From an uncultured Bacteroidales bacterium (GTDB taxonomy: Bacteria > Bacteroidota > Bacteroidia > Bacteroidales > UBA11471), in contig CANQAM010000001.1 in the NCBI GenBank assembly GCA_947589325.1, positions 124,001 to 188,000 on the forward strand: a DNA stretch of 64,000 nt, written 5' to 3'. Under the pieces are notes generated by a model. That model was not told the DNA's origin. It did no database searches and saw only the letters and a list, made by a program, of their open reading frames with translations. Of this stretch, positions 51,918 to 63,264 are shown one piece after another. Made by a program: the position numbers and the translations under genes. The stretch's first letter is position 1; every line of letters begins with the position of its first letter.

Positions 51918-54900
51918 ATGCGTATTTATCGTAAAATAGGAACGGGAGCGTTGCTGCTGCTGTTTCCGCTGTTCGTGACCGCACAGGAATTGGAATTGCC
52001 GCAAACGGAAGAGCTTTCGCGCGGTGTCGTAGCCGTGAAGATGTCGAAAAGCGAAGGACAGAAGAAAGACGGAATTTTCATCAGTTGGCGCTTTCTCGAA
52101 ACCGACAAGGCGAGCACGGCATTCAACGTCTATCGCGACGGCACCAAGCTGAATGCGGAACCGCTCACTGCCGTAACGAACTATACCGATACGGGCGGAA
52201 GCGTCTCTTCCAAATATGAAGTCGAAACTCTTGTCGATGGCAAGTCGGTAGAGCGCGTTGCCGCCGGAGAAGTTTGGGGAAATATCTACAAGGAAATTCC
52301 GTTGAACCGTCCCGCCGCCGGTATTACGCCGCCGTATTCCTGTACCCGTAATAAAGTGCAATACAACTATCCCAATGGGGAAGAATATTCCTATACTCCC
52401 AACGATTGCAGCGTGGGCGATGTCGATGGCGACGGCGATTACGAAATCATCGTGAAGTGGGACCCTTCCAATCAGCAGGATAATTCCTTAGCCGGCTATA
52501 CGGGCAATGTGTATCTCGACTGCTATGAAATGGACGGCACGAAATTGTGGCGTATCGACTTGGGGCAGAACATACGCGCCGGTGCGCACTACACGCAGTT
52601 TATGGTCTATGACCTCGACGGCGACGGCAAAGCTGAAGTCGCCTGCAAGACGGCGCCGGGTACGGTCGATGGAAAAGGAAAAAACGTATTGATGAACAAT
52701 GACGACCCGAATGCCGATTATCGCAATTCGTCGGGCTATATACTTAGCGGACCGGAATATCTGACCGTGTTCAACGGCGAAACGGGCGCTGAGCTTGCCA
52801 CCGTTGCCTACAACCCGCCGCGCGGAAGTGTCAGCGCTTGGGGCGACAGCTATGGAAACCGTGTCGATCGTTTTTTGGCTTGCATCGCTTATCTCGACGG
52901 CGTAAAGCCGAGCCTTGTCATGTGTCGCGGATACTATACGCGGACAACGTTGGTGGCTTACGATTTCGACGGCAAAAATCTGAAGCAAAAGTGGATGCAC
53001 GATTCTGCCACTGCCGGAAAAGATGCTTACGGACAGGGCAACCACAATCTCTCCGTCGGCGATGTCGATTACGACGGCTGCGACGAAATCATTTACGGCG
53101 CCTGCGCCATCGATCATGACGGCTCGCTGCTTTACCGCACGGGACGGGGACACGGCGACGCCATACACTTTTCCGACCTCGACCCGAGTACCGAAGATTT
53201 GGAAGTATTTACCCCGCATGAAGAAAGCCCTTATGGTTTCGATATTCACAATGCAAGAACAGGAGATATACTATACAGTGAATCGTCTTCCGAAGATAAC
53301 GGGCGCGGGATAGCTGCCGATATCGATGTTAATCATCGCGGCTTCGAGTTTTGGAGTAGTGCCAACGGCAATGTCTATGATTGTCAGGGTAAGGTTATTA
53401 GTTCGAGCGGACGACCGTCAGTCAATTTCCGCATCTATTGGGACGGCGACCTGCAAGACGAACTGCTCGACGGCAATGTCATCGACAAATGGAATTCCGG
53501 CCGTAAAAAGGCTTCCCGCATATTCTCGCCGTCAAGTTATCAAAATGCCAGTACATGCAACTCTACCAAGAAAACGCCGAACCTGCAAGCCGACCTTTTC
53601 GGCGACTGGCGGGAGGAGTTGGTGTTGTGGAATGGTAGCAATTCGTCGTCGCTGGTCGTGTTTACGACGACCTACGATTCGCCCTACCGCATGGTTACCC
53701 CCATGCACGACCACATCTATCGCATGGGCATTGCGTGGCAGAATGTGGCATATAACCAGCCTCCCCACTTGGGATATTACATAGGCGACGGACCCGACAA
53801 GACGGGTGCACGTCTGACAAAACTCGGCGAAGGCGCTCCCAATCAAATACTTGAAATAGAGGAGGAGATAGTGCCGTTCGGCTACCGATGGACAAATGCC
53901 GAAAGCATGGAGGCTGCGGGGTTGCCCGCCGGCGTAACCGCCAAAGTCGATAAAGAGGCGCGTACGATATGGATCAGCGGCACGCCGACGAAAGAAGGAA
54001 CATATAATTATACCCTCTCTACCGTCGGAAGCAGTACGGATGCCTCGCAGTCGGGTACGATAACCGTGCGGAAGAAAGCGATTATCACCGATGTGGCGCA
54101 TTTCAAATTCGACGAAACATCGGGCACGACTGCCGAAAACGAAATTTCCGGTTCGGCTATTGCTACCGATAAAAACGAAAATTCCGGTTCGTCTTCTGCC
54201 GGCGATTTTACCCCCGAGTGGGTGGAAGGCATAGAGGGCGGAGCTATTTCGTTCCCGAATAGAGAAAAGATAGGCGGTATGGTGCAGTCGCATTACGATG
54301 CCATGAAGCTGGGAAATGAGTCTTTCTCCATCACTTTGTGGTTTAAGTCGCCGGGCGGCACCGACAGCGATTTAGACTGGTATCTGTTCCACAAAGGCAG
54401 CCATACAGAAGATCAGGCAACCGGAGCGAGCGGCAAGTGGGTTGGCATACAATATAGGAAAAATAACCTCACGTTCGGTATCGACGATAATAAGACGAAA
54501 ACGAATATCGACGTTCCCGCTTCGGACTATTTCGACGACCGCTGGCACTTCCTTGCCTGCGTGCGCGATGTGGAGAGCAAAGAGATAATCATGTATATCG
54601 ACGGCGAAAGGGTTGGCTCGACCACCGACAAGACCGGCGATATATCGGAGACGGAAGCCATGGTTATCGGCAATCGCAACGTCCTTTTCGATAATCCGTA
54701 TCAGGGCGCACTGGACGAATTGAAGATTTCCACCGGTGCATTGAGCGCCGCTAAGGTCAGAAAAATGTACGAAGAGCACAAGGCTGCCGGCATCGACGAA
54801 ACCACCGTATCGGCAACCGAGCGCGTGAACGTATATCCGACAGTTGTCGATGACTATACCCGCATCGTACTCAACGGCGTTTCCGACGAAATGGCAACAT

Positions 54901-55067
54901 TCGTCATCAACAACATGGCGGGTGCCGAAGTCTATAACCGCAGCTACTACATCGAAGGCGGCGAGCCTTTGGTTATCAGCGGACTCGGCGAACTGCCCGC
55001 CGGCGTGTACACGCTTTCGGTAACGACCTCCGACGGCACCTACACCCGCAAGTTGGTCAAAAAGTAA
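51918..55067 (+). CDS. Secreted rhamnogalacturonan lyase (PL11) with LamG-like and sorting-domain-like C-terminus
   Basis: A 1049-residue protein with a signal peptide ending in PLFVTAQ. Residues about 20-640 form the PL11 beta-propeller, with DVDGDGDYEIIVKWDPSN, calcium-binding DLDGDGKAEVACKTAPG and ADLFGDWREELVLW typical of the family. An Ig-like putative module follows (about 650-715), then a LamG-like domain (about 725-955: AHFKFDETSGTTAEN, SFSITLWFKSP, DNPYQGALDELKIS). The last 80 residues resemble a T9SS type A sorting module. PL11 splits rhamnogalacturonan I by elimination. Transcribed alone. Confidence 0.93.
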   Translation: MRIYRKIGTGALLLLFPLFVTAQELELPQTEELSRGVVAVKMSKSEGQKKDGIFISWRFLETDKASTAFNVYRDGTKLNAEPLTAVTNYTDTGGSVSSKYEVETLVDGKSVERVAAGEVWGNIYKEIPLNRPAAGITPPYSCTRNKVQYNYPNGEEYSYTPNDCSVGDVDGDGDYEIIVKWDPSNQQDNSLAGYTGNVYLDCYEMDGTKLWRIDLGQNIRAGAHYTQFMVYDLDGDGKAEVACKTAPGTVDGKGKNVLMNNDDPNADYRNSSGYILSGPEYLTVFNGETGAELATVAYNPPRGSVSAWGDSYGNRVDRFLACIAYLDGVKPSLVMCRGYYTRTTLVAYDFDGKNLKQKWMHDSATAGKDAYGQGNHNLSVGDVDYDGCDEIIYGACAIDHDGSLLYRTGRGHGDAIHFSDLDPSTEDLEVFTPHEESPYGFDIHNARTGDILYSESSSEDNGRGIAADIDVNHRGFEFWSSANGNVYDCQGKVISSSGRPSVNFRIYWDGDLQDELLDGNVIDKWNSGRKKASRIFSPSSYQNASTCNSTKKTPNLQADLFGDWREELVLWNGSNSSSLVVFTTTYDSPYRMVTPMHDHIYRMGIAWQNVAYNQPPHLGYYIGDGPDKTGARLTKLGEGAPNQILEIEEEIVPFGYRWTNAESMEAAGLPAGVTAKVDKEARTIWISGTPTKEGTYNYTLSTVGSSTDASQSGTITVRKKAIITDVAHFKFDETSGTTAENEISGSAIATDKNENSGSSSAGDFTPEWVEGIEGGAISFPNREKIGGMVQSHYDAMKLGNESFSITLWFKSPGGTDSDLDWYLFHKGSHTEDQATGASGKWVGIQYRKNNLTFGIDDNKTKTNIDVPASDYFDDRWHFLACVRDVESKEIIMYIDGERVGSTTDKTGDISETEAMVIGNRNVLFDNPYQGALDELKISTGALSAAKVRKMYEEHKAAGIDETTVSATERVNVYPTVVDDYTRIVLNGVSDEMATFVINNMAGAEVYNRSYYIEGGEPLVISGLGELPAGVYTLSVTTSDGTYTRKLVKK

Positions 55068-55188
55068 ACTCCCGATAATCTTTTGATAGATGCGCCGCCC
55101 GGACGATTGTCGTTCGGGCGGCATTCGTTTTTGCCCGTGTCCGGACGCACGTTTCCCTTGCGGTGCCTCCGGCTGCGGACAAAAAAAA

Positions 55189-55210
55189 TCGGGACGCCGA
55201 AGCGTCCCGA
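55189..55210 (-). terminator. Terminator of the glgP operon
   Basis: TCGGGACGC pairs with GCGTCCCGA over a 4-base loop; on the minus strand TTTTTTTT follows. Confidence 0.9.
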
Positions 55211-55233
55211 TACAGCGTTTTTTCACAGTATTA

Positions 55234-57786
55234 TTAGAACCAGCGCACGTATGCGAAATCCTGACGATGAGGCAGGTCGGGATTTTTCGGATAGATGCGG
55301 AAGGAGTATTTGAATACGCCGGCACGCTTCACGCTGTTCTGTACCGCATACGTTACGACGTCGCCGTCGCTCTTTATCGGTTTCATTTCGGAAACTTTGT
55401 AGAGTTTCTGCTCTCCGTCGAGAATACGTACGACAACCAACTCTACGCCTAAGCAGTCGGCAAGTCCGTTGCAGGCAATCGATACCTCTATATCGTAGGT
55501 ATTGCCGGCGCAGAGCGTGGTGCGCGTTTCGGGCAGATTGACACCTTTTACCGTTATGCCGGCCCACTTCTCTGCCACTTTCTGTTTCCATGCGGCAATC
55601 TCTTTGGCTTTTTTGAAGTCGTTTGCCATGAGCAGTTTCGAGCGTTTGGCCTCTTTGATGTAGAAGCGTTCCAGATAGTCGTCGAGCATGCGTTTCATCG
55701 TGAACTCGGGAGCGATTTGCGCAATCGAGTTTTTGATGTATTGAATCCACTCGGGCGAATAGCCTTTGCTGTTTTTGGCGAAGTAGAGCGGAATGATATT
55801 GTTTTCGAGCATGAAATAAATCGTGGCGGCATCGAGTTGGTCTTGATGACCTTGCTCTTGGAAGGTGCGTTTGTCGGTCAATGCCCAGCCTGCGCCCTCT
55901 TTGTAGCCTTCGTACCACCAGCCGTCGAGCACCGAGAAGTTGAGTACGCCGTTCATTTCGGCTTTCTCGCCCGACGTACCGGAGGCTTCGAGCGGGCGGG
56001 TCGGCGTGTTGAGCCAGATATCCACACCCGAAACGAGGCGTTTCGCCATCTTCATGTCGTAGTTTTCGAGGAAGATGATTTTACCGAGGAATTCGGGCCG
56101 GCGCGAAATTTCGATGATGCGTTTTATCAAATCCTGACCGGCGCCGTCGGCGGGGTGTGCCTTGCCGGCAAAGAGGAATTGTACGGGGTATTGCGGGTTG
56201 TTCACGATCTTGGCGAGGCGGTCGAGGTCGGAGAACAGCAGGTGCGCCCGTTTATAGGTGGCGAAGCGGCGGGCGAAACCTATCAGGAGCGCATTCGGAT
56301 TGATGCGTTCGAGAATGGAAACCACGCGAGCAGGGTCGCCCTGATTCTTCACCCAGTTTTCGCGGAACTCTTTGCGCACGAAGTCGAGCAGTTTGTTCTT
56401 CATCGTCTGGCGCATGGCCCAGATCTCTTCATCGGGCACGTCGTAGATTTTCTGCCACAGCGAGCGGTCGTTTTGATGCGTCAGGAAGTCGGCGCCGAAA
56501 TGTTTGGTATAAAACTCTTTCCACTCCGAAGCCGCCCATGTGGGCATGTGCACGCCGTTGGTTACGTAGCTTACGTGCAGCTCGTCGGGCGAATAGCCTT
56601 TCCAGATAGGTTGGAACATGCGCTGCGACACTTTCCCGTGCAGCCAGCTTACGCCGTTTACCTCTTGGCAGGTGTTGCAGGCGAAAACGCTCATCGAGAA
56701 TTTTTCGCCCGAGCCCGGATTTTCGCGGCCCATGTCCATCAGTTCGTTGAACGTGATGCCGAGTTTGGCGGGGAACTCGCCCATGTATTTGCCGAACAGC
56801 GATTCGTCGAAGTAGTCGTGTCCCGCAGGCACGGGCGTGTGCACCGTGTAGAGCGACGACGAGCGCACCACTTCCAACGCTTCGGCGTATGAGAGTTTGT
56901 CTTCTTCGATGTAATCCACCAAGCGTTGTACGTTGATGAGGGCGGCGTGTCCTTCGTTGCAGTGGTAGATGTTTTTCTTGATGCCCAAACGTTTGAGCAT
57001 CAGTATGCCTCCGATACCCAGCAGGTATTCCTGTTTCATGCGGTTCTCCCAGTCGCCGCCGTAGAGTTGGTAGGTGATGGAGCGGTCGAATTCGCTGTTG
57101 AGCTCCATGTCGGTATCCATCAGATACAGAGGCACGCGGCCCACGTTCACCCGCCAGATGTTGGCATAGACGATGCGGCCCGGATAGGGCACTTCGAGTA
57201 TGATGGGTTTGCCCGTTTCATCGACGACACGTTCGAGCGGCAGCTGGTTGAAGTTCTGCGCTTCGTAGTTGGCAAGCTGCTGACCGTCCATCGAAAGGGT
57301 CTGCGTGAAGTAGCCGTAGCGGTAGAGGAATCCGACGGCAACCATGTCGATGTTGCTGTCGCTTGCCTCTTTCAGATAGTCGCCTGCCAAGATGCCCAGA
57401 CCGCCCGAATAGATTTTCAGAATGTTTGCCAAACCGTATTCCATACTGAAATAGGCGATGGAGGGGAGGTCGGCTCTGTGCTTCTCGTCCATGTATTTGC
57501 GGAATTTCACGTATTGGGTGTTGATGGTAAGCATCAACGCTTTGTCGGCGATGATTTCTTCAAAACGTTCATAGCTGGTGCGGTTGAGCATCAGTACAGG
57601 ATTTTCGCCGACGGCGCTCCACAGTTCGGGGTCGATGGCTTTGAACATCTCGGTGGCTTCGTTGTTCCACACCCACCACACGTTGTGTGCCATTTCTTGC
57701 AGCACGCTCAATTGGGCGGGTACGCGCGATTCGATGGTAATGTCGCGCCATGCAGGCGCATTGGCATTGCTTACTTGTACTTTCAT
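55234..57786 (-). CDS. glgP: Alpha-glucan phosphorylase
   Basis: An 850-residue GT35 enzyme of the shorter bacterial alpha-glucan phosphorylase type. The PLP-binding Lys608 lies in [18 protein letters not shown]. Upstream are the catalytic-core blocks [20 protein letters not shown] and [17 protein letters not shown]. It releases glucose 1-phosphate from glycogen. Genes of this type pair with GT3 glycogen synthases in Bacteroidota, as here (28-base gap). The C-terminal 90 residues form a beta-rich extension. Confidence 0.95.
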   Translation of the reverse strand: MKVQVSNANAPAWRDITIESRVPAQLSVLQEMAHNVWWVWNNEATEMFKAIDPELWSAVGENPVLMLNRTSYERFEEIIADKALMLTINTQYVKFRKYMDEKHRADLPSIAYFSMEYGLANILKIYSGGLGILAGDYLKEASDSNIDMVAVGFLYRYGYFTQTLSMDGQQLANYEAQNFNQLPLERVVDETGKPIILEVPYPGRIVYANIWRVNVGRVPLYLMDTDMELNSEFDRSITYQLYGGDWENRMKQEYLLGIGGILMLKRLGIKKNIYHCNEGHAALINVQRLVDYIEEDKLSYAEALEVVRSSSLYTVHTPVPAGHDYFDESLFGKYMGEFPAKLGITFNELMDMGRENPGSGEKFSMSVFACNTCQEVNGVSWLHGKVSQRMFQPIWKGYSPDELHVSYVTNGVHMPTWAASEWKEFYTKHFGADFLTHQNDRSLWQKIYDVPDEEIWAMRQTMKNKLLDFVRKEFRENWVKNQGDPARVVSILERINPNALLIGFARRFATYKRAHLLFSDLDRLAKIVNNPQYPVQFLFAGKAHPADGAGQDLIKRIIEISRRPEFLGKIIFLENYDMKMAKRLVSGVDIWLNTPTRPLEASGTSGEKAEMNGVLNFSVLDGWWYEGYKEGAGWALTDKRTFQEQGHQDQLDAATIYFMLENNIIPLYFAKNSKGYSPEWIQYIKNSIAQIAPEFTMKRMLDDYLERFYIKEAKRSKLLMANDFKKAKEIAAWKQKVAEKWAGITVKGVNLPETRTTLCAGNTYDIEVSIACNGLADCLGVELVVVRILDGEQKLYKVSEMKPIKSDGDVVTYAVQNSVKRAGVFKYSFRIYPKNPDLPHRQDFAYVRWF

Positions 57787-57814
57787 AAACTGTTTATATT
57801 GGTTTATATATCTT

Positions 57815-59506
57815 TTATTCCTCTTCGTTTTCGCCGGCGAACATCGGCTGCCGTGCCTCTTCGGCGACGCGGCGCAGGGCTATGTCGTAGGCTTTTTTGT
57901 AATACTCGATGAAGCGGCTCCACTCCGCTTTTTCGGCGGTGGCGGCAGCTGCGTGGCGCATGCGTATCCAGCGTTCTTTGTCGAGGCCGGCCACCCACAT
58001 GATGGTGCCGGCAAGGTCTTCGGCCACCTGCTCGAAATTGAAATCGGTGCGGCGCAGCACGGCGACGCCTTTCTTCTCCATGTCGCCCTCGCCCGACGAG
58101 CAAATCCAGCGTCCGAATCCCGACAGATCGGTCGTTACGGTGGGTATGCCGAAAGCGATGCTTTCGAGCGGCGTGTAGCCCCACGGCTCGTAATACGACG
58201 GGAATGCCGTCGCGTCGAATCCTATCAGCAGGTCGTAGTAGCTGCGGTTGGCTATTCCGTCGCTGCCGGTGAGGTACGACGGCAGGAATATCACTTTCAG
58301 CCGCGAGTCGGGGTGCTGCCCGAAAGCGCAGTAATGGATTTGGTTCATTATTTGGTCTTCGGCGTAGTTGTGCAGCGTGTGGGTGATGTAGGGGTCGGTG
58401 AGCGGATAGTCGCAGAGCGTTTTGCTGTGCATGCGCTCCTGCAAGTCCGTGCGGGCTTCGCGCACCCATGCCGGCACGAGTACGAAGGCGATGATTTCGC
58501 GTTTGCCGTTGTAGCGGTATTGCAGGCGGCGCAGGGCATCGACGTAGAGGTCGATGCCTTTGTTCTTGAATTCGTAGCGACCCGAAGTCGCCAGCAGGAA
58601 AGCATCGTCGGAAGGACGGTAGCCTATGAGCGATGCCGCGATTTTCAGCAGGCATTCGCGGGCGGCGGCACGCTTTTTGGCATAGAGCTCCTCTTTGGGT
58701 ACGAAGTTGTTTTCAAAGCCGTTGGGCGTAACCACGTCGGGGCGTTTCTCCAACAGTTGGGCGCATTCCGCTGCCGTTACCTCGCTCACGGTGGTGAATG
58801 CCGAAGCGAAATGGGCGGCCTGCCGCTCGACCGAATGTTTCGCCTCCATGTTCAATTCCTCCGCCATCTGGGTGCCGTTGTAGCCCGCCATGTAGCCGTA
58901 GAGCGGTTTGCCGTTGGCGGCTATGGAGCGGCCTATCGACGTGGCGTGGGTCGTGAACACGGTAGCTATGCCGGGTACGGCGCGGCGCAGGTAGAGCAGC
59001 CCCATGCCCGTCTGCCATTCGTCGAAGTGGGCGACCACCTTGTATTGTTCGCCTTTTATATAATGATAGAAGTGTTCGATGACTTGCGCCGCCGCGCAGG
59101 CAAACATGCACGACTCGTCGTAATCGCCGTAGGCGCGGAGCGACTTCACGCCGTATGTCTCCCACATGGAGGCGTATATTTCGTTGCGGCGGGCGAACAT
59201 GTCCTGAAAATCGACCAGCACGACAATCGGACGTCCGGGAATGTTCCAGCGTCCCACCCGTATTTTCAGTCCGGAGGCGAGCGCAGCGGCTTTCCAGCCT
59301 TTCAGCAGCGTGCGCGATTCAGTAAAAAAGGGCGACGGCGCCGACTTCCACACATCGGGGCCGATAAAGATATTCCGGTCTTTGTTGATTTGCTGCAGCG
59401 TATGCGCTTTCGTCGAGAGCACCGTGTAGATGCCGCCCACCAGATTGCACACTTCCCAGCTCACTTCAAACAGATAATCGGGATATAATTGTCGTTTTGT
59501 CGCCAT
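57815..59506 (-). CDS. Glycogen synthase, GT3 (eukaryotic-like) type
   Basis: A 563-residue protein opening with [20 protein letters not shown], the signature of the GT3 family known from animals and fungi, rather than the KTGGL-type start of bacterial GlgA (GT5). Further blocks are [31 protein letters not shown], and the donor-site Glu in [18 protein letters not shown]3 enzymes use UDP-glucose. First gene of the operon with glgP, which would couple synthesis and breakdown. The 57-residue fungal N-terminal extension is missing, as usual in bacteria. Confidence 0.93.
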   Translation of the reverse strand: MATKRQLYPDYLFEVSWEVCNLVGGIYTVLSTKAHTLQQINKDRNIFIGPDVWKSAPSPFFTESRTLLKGWKAAALASGLKIRVGRWNIPGRPIVVLVDFQDMFARRNEIYASMWETYGVKSLRAYGDYDESCMFACAAAQVIEHFYHYIKGEQYKVVAHFDEWQTGMGLLYLRRAVPGIATVFTTHATSIGRSIAANGKPLYGYMAGYNGTQMAEELNMEAKHSVERQAAHFASAFTTVSEVTAAECAQLLEKRPDVVTPNGFENNFVPKEELYAKKRAAARECLLKIAASLIGYRPSDDAFLLATSGRYEFKNKGIDLYVDALRRLQYRYNGKREIIAFVLVPAWVREARTDLQERMHSKTLCDYPLTDPYITHTLHNYAEDQIMNQIHYCAFGQHPDSRLKVIFLPSYLTGSDGIANRSYYDLLIGFDATAFPSYYEPWGYTPLESIAFGIPTVTTDLSGFGRWICSSGEGDMEKKGVAVLRRTDFNFEQVAEDLAGTIMWVAGLDKERWIRMRHAAAATAEKAEWSRFIEYYKKAYDIALRRVAEEARQPMFAGENEEE

Positions 59507-59703
59507 AAGATTTTTATCGTCGAATGAAAAACTGCGCGAATTTACAACAAAAAAACGAGATAGACTCTATTCGTTTTTTATTATTTTTCAACATGCCGCG
59601 ATTATTTCAACTTTTCTTTTTTTTCGGCTCGTGTGAAGGAATTTGAAAGCGGCGGAACCATATTTTCTTGTTGAACGTGGTTGGGGCGGGGGACAAGCCG
59701 CAT

Positions 59704-59737
59704 GAAAAAAACGAGGTCGGACACGTCCGACCTCGTT
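59704..59737 (-). terminator. Terminator of the PL1 gene
   Basis: AACGAGGTCGGA and TCCGACCTCGTT with a 4-base loop; on the minus strand TTTTTTT follows. Confidence 0.9.
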
Positions 59738-59757
59738 CTCTTGTTAAGGCGTTATGT

Positions 59758-62700
59758 TCAAAGGCTTACCTTGAATGTCCGCGCTGCGGTTTTCAGCAGG
59801 TAGAATCCTTTTTGCAGCGAGAATGTCGCTTTGTCGGCTGCGGCTTTCTGCGAAGCGATGATGCGTCCCGACAAGTCGATGACATCTACCTGTTCGCCCG
59901 TCGGTACGCCGCTTACGGTTACCGTGCCGTCCGCTACCGTTACGGTTATGTTGTCGGCGATGTTTTCATCGAGGGCATCGACCTCTTTAATGGTGAAGGT
60001 GTAGGAGAGTTCGGGGTTGCAGCGTCCGGTTTCCGTGGTGATGAATATACTTTCACCGAAAGAGCCTGCGGGTATGTTCAGGGTGTATTTGCCCGCAGCG
60101 GTTACCGCTTCTTCGCCCAATGTCGCTACGATTGTGTTGGCTTCGCCGTCGGAGAGCGTGACAGGATATTCGGTTTCTCCATTCGTCAGCGTTGCTGCCG
60201 CTGTTTCTGTCGTTCGGATAGAACTTTCGTTGTCCCTGAAAGACAAGATAAATTCTTTGAGCGACGTGTGCGTTTCCGCCGTGTCCGGCGTTATGCCTGT
60301 CGGAATAATCTCTTCTTCCCGTTTCAGCTCTCTTACGCCATTTCCTTCGCTGTCGGAAATTTTCAACTGGCTGACGGTAACGCTGCCGTCGCCAAGTTCT
60401 GTTGCCGTGAGCTTGATGAAGCGCGATTCTTCGTTAAGGCGTATTATATCGTCGAACGGAAAATCGCCGGCATGCAGTACGCGGATTGTGCGCCATGTCG
60501 GATCACCGGAGTCCTTGACTACATCGGGATTCCGCGTTTCCTGTATTTTGAATTCCACATTTCCCGTTCCGTTGTAGGCGGCTTTCACGTCTATGGCTAA
60601 AGCTATGTCATCGAAATAAGCCATGATTTTATCGCTCGTTTTCGTAAGAGTTGCGTCGTCATTTGTAGCCGTGCCGGTTATCCAATGGGGATAATCGTCT
60701 TTTTGGCTTTGTTGCGTGCCGTCTGTCCGTGTAAAGTGGGTATAGTCATTGAACGGAGAGAAGTCGAGCGGTTGGTTTATGGCTGCTTTGCCATAGTGAG
60801 TTTCGCCTTCTTCTTTCGGATTGAAGAAATCGCGTGTCGTGAAAGTGATTTTTTCCGCAAACGTTTTTGAACCGTCGGTCGTCGTCAGTGCGCCTTTGGG
60901 TATGGTAACGGTATATTCCGTAAGGACATTCAATGCGTTGAATGTAAGGGTTACGGTCTTTCCCGATACCGTAACGTTCATTTCTTCATATTTGCGCGGC
61001 GAGAGTTCGATGCCGATGCCTTCATTATATTTGGCATTCTCGTTGAGCGTAAATTCAAGTTTTGTCCCGTCCATATAGCTGATATTCTCCGCATCGGGAT
61101 ATTTTTCTATGAACAGCGTTTGCTTGGGCGTAAATGTCCAAATCTCTCCACTTGTCGTACCGATTTTATTTTTAGCATCTACCCGCCAATAAAAGGGACG
61201 GTTCTCTAAAAACTCATGATTCGTATCCGTTGGCCGCCATACCAATTTTGGTTCAGTAAGATCCGATGCTATTTTTGTCATATCATCACGGTGGCGAAAA
61301 TCACCGAGATATACATCGTATTTTACCGTGTCCTTGTAACTTTTGGTCGTATTTTCCCACGAAAGGGTAACGTATTGGACAGATGGAGGAACGGCTCCGT
61401 TGTTTTGGGGAGTGGGGTTGGTGCAGGCGACAGGTGCAGTGGGGTCGCCTATCGTTTCGGTGGAAAGCGAAATGTAATCCGACTGAAACTCATATTCACT
61501 ATTGATTGCACATACCCGGAAATAATAAGCCTTTTCAGGTTGCAGACCCTCTGCCCGATAAGTCGTTGTGTTTGCAGGCAGTGTGTCGCATACTGTAAAT
61601 GTCTGGTTATCTTCCGATTTTTCGACAATATAAGCGGTCTCGTTCACGGTATTGTTACTGCCGGCATTGTCTTGCCACTGCAATTCGATAGCGAATTTTT
61701 CCTGTTTCGTTGCTTGCAGCTGGGTCGGCATTTTCATGTACGGATAAGCTCTGTCGATGGTGAATACGTATCTTTCGATATTGGCGTATCCGGTTTTTTC
61801 ATCGATTTTCTTGGCGTCGTCGGGATTTTGGGGATTGAGGCCGTGAGTCGTTTCCCATTCGTCGGGTATACCGTCTTTGTCGCTGTCGAGCGGTTTTTTA
61901 CCCTTGTTGAGTATGCCCGTACCACCGTGCGGCAGTTCTTTTTCGGAAGAAATACCGTTTATCGAACCTTTTGTTCCGAACGATTTTAATTCGTCGATCA
62001 GGTATTGGTCTACCTCATCGCGCGCCGGAAGGCAGGGGCCTACGCTGTCGATAATCCAGTAGAGTGCTTCTTCGGCTGTCATTATCTTGGAAATCGTAGG
62101 GTGCAGTTTGGGAATGTCGGTAAAAGAGTTGAGGTTGGCTACCTGTTTGCTGCCTCCGTTTTCGGTATACTCCGTTCCGTCCAGTACGCCGTTGTTATTG
62201 TTGTCGTAATAGTTGCCTGCACCGTAAAATTGGAATGCATCTTTTCCGCGTGTGAACGGTTTGGAGCCTTTCCACGGTCCTGTTACGAAATAGTTGCCCT
62301 CTATGTGCGCCCACGAAGAAGCCTCCGTGTCGCCCATGATGTAGCAGCCGCCCCCGCCCCAGTTATATACCACGTTATTGACATATTGGTTAAGGCCTTT
62401 CACTTTCGGGTTGCGGGTTTTGTTTTCGATATAGAGGTTGCGGTAGAGCGTAACGCCGCCGTTGGTCTGCATCAAGCCGCCGCAGGCGTGACTTTGCAGA
62501 CCCTGCCCCATAATGGAGTTTTGAATGGTAATGTCGGTAGGTTCCGAACCTTTGTTGTCCCAGTTTATGGAGAAACATTCATCGCGTCCCCACAGGGCGG
62601 ATATGTGGTCGAATATCATGGTTTTTCCGTTGGCGATGCCGCAGGCGTCTTTACCGCTGTCGCCACCTTTTCCCATACGGAAACGCATGTGCCGTACAAT

Positions 62701-63063
62701 CAGGTTGCTGGCGCCCGAGAACGATACGCGGTTGCCGTACACCTGTATGCCTTCGCCCGGAGCGGTCTGTCCCAGCACGGTGAGGTCGCCTTTGAACACC
62801 AAGAGTGATTTCAGCCTGATGACGCCCGTCGTATCGAATACGACGATGCGGTTCGGCTGGCTTACGGCATCGCGCAGCGATCCTTCACCGCTGTCGTTGA
62901 GGTTGGTTACGTGATAGATTTCTCCGCCCCGGCCTCCGGTGGCATACCGACCGAAGCCTTCGGCTCCCGGAAATGCCAACAGCTTTTCCTGTGCCTGTAC
63001 GGCAGCGGGGACGAACAACATGGCGAGCCACAGCGCTCCCATGATGAAAGTTGTCTTTTTCAT
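59758..63063 (-). CDS. Secreted pectate lyase-like protein (PL1) with FN3/Ig-like modules and sorting-domain-like end
   Basis: The ATG at 63063 (1101 residues) starts a signal peptide ending in AAVQAQ. Residues about 25-340 form the right-handed beta-helix of PL1 pectate lyases: LAFPGAEGFGRYATGGRGGE, VVFDTTGVIRL, then MIFDHISALWGRDECFS and KVKGLNQYVNNVVYNWGG. A Ca-binding SDKDGIPDEWE motif, FN3-like modules (about 455-640), SbsA-like Ig modules and a discoidin-like part (about 790-890) follow. The last 70 residues look like a sorting module (ITVTVADGTVTVSGVP ... GFYLLKTAA). It cleaves polygalacturonate by elimination (inferred). Transcribed alone. Confidence 0.87.
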   Translation of the reverse strand: MKKTTFIMGALWLAMLFVPAAVQAQEKLLAFPGAEGFGRYATGGRGGEIYHVTNLNDSGEGSLRDAVSQPNRIVVFDTTGVIRLKSLLVFKGDLTVLGQTAPGEGIQVYGNRVSFSGASNLIVRHMRFRMGKGGDSGKDACGIANGKTMIFDHISALWGRDECFSINWDNKGSEPTDITIQNSIMGQGLQSHACGGLMQTNGGVTLYRNLYIENKTRNPKVKGLNQYVNNVVYNWGGGGCYIMGDTEASSWAHIEGNYFVTGPWKGSKPFTRGKDAFQFYGAGNYYDNNNNGVLDGTEYTENGGSKQVANLNSFTDIPKLHPTISKIMTAEEALYWIIDSVGPCLPARDEVDQYLIDELKSFGTKGSINGISSEKELPHGGTGILNKGKKPLDSDKDGIPDEWETTHGLNPQNPDDAKKIDEKTGYANIERYVFTIDRAYPYMKMPTQLQATKQEKFAIELQWQDNAGSNNTVNETAYIVEKSEDNQTFTVCDTLPANTTTYRAEGLQPEKAYYFRVCAINSEYEFQSDYISLSTETIGDPTAPVACTNPTPQNNGAVPPSVQYVTLSWENTTKSYKDTVKYDVYLGDFRHRDDMTKIASDLTEPKLVWRPTDTNHEFLENRPFYWRVDAKNKIGTTSGEIWTFTPKQTLFIEKYPDAENISYMDGTKLEFTLNENAKYNEGIGIELSPRKYEEMNVTVSGKTVTLTFNALNVLTEYTVTIPKGALTTTDGSKTFAEKITFTTRDFFNPKEEGETHYGKAAINQPLDFSPFNDYTHFTRTDGTQQSQKDDYPHWITGTATNDDATLTKTSDKIMAYFDDIALAIDVKAAYNGTGNVEFKIQETRNPDVVKDSGDPTWRTIRVLHAGDFPFDDIIRLNEESRFIKLTATELGDGSVTVSQLKISDSEGNGVRELKREEEIIPTGITPDTAETHTSLKEFILSFRDNESSIRTTETAAATLTNGETEYPVTLSDGEANTIVATLGEEAVTAAGKYTLNIPAGSFGESIFITTETGRCNPELSYTFTIKEVDALDENIADNITVTVADGTVTVSGVPTGEQVDVIDLSGRIIASQKAAADKATFSLQKGFYLLKTAARTFKVSL

Positions 63064-63264
63064 GGTCTTTCTTTTAATTTGTTGGTTTGCGCAAATCCGA
63101 CAATGATATTTTATCGAATTTACGGAGCAAATATAATAATTTTTTTTACAAATTACCATATAGGGTGCATTCTTAACATTTCGACACATATTTTTGATAA
63201 TCGGAATGTTACGATGCTTTTCCTCTTTCGTTTTTCGGTGCGGCGGCGAAACCGCCGCTCGCCG

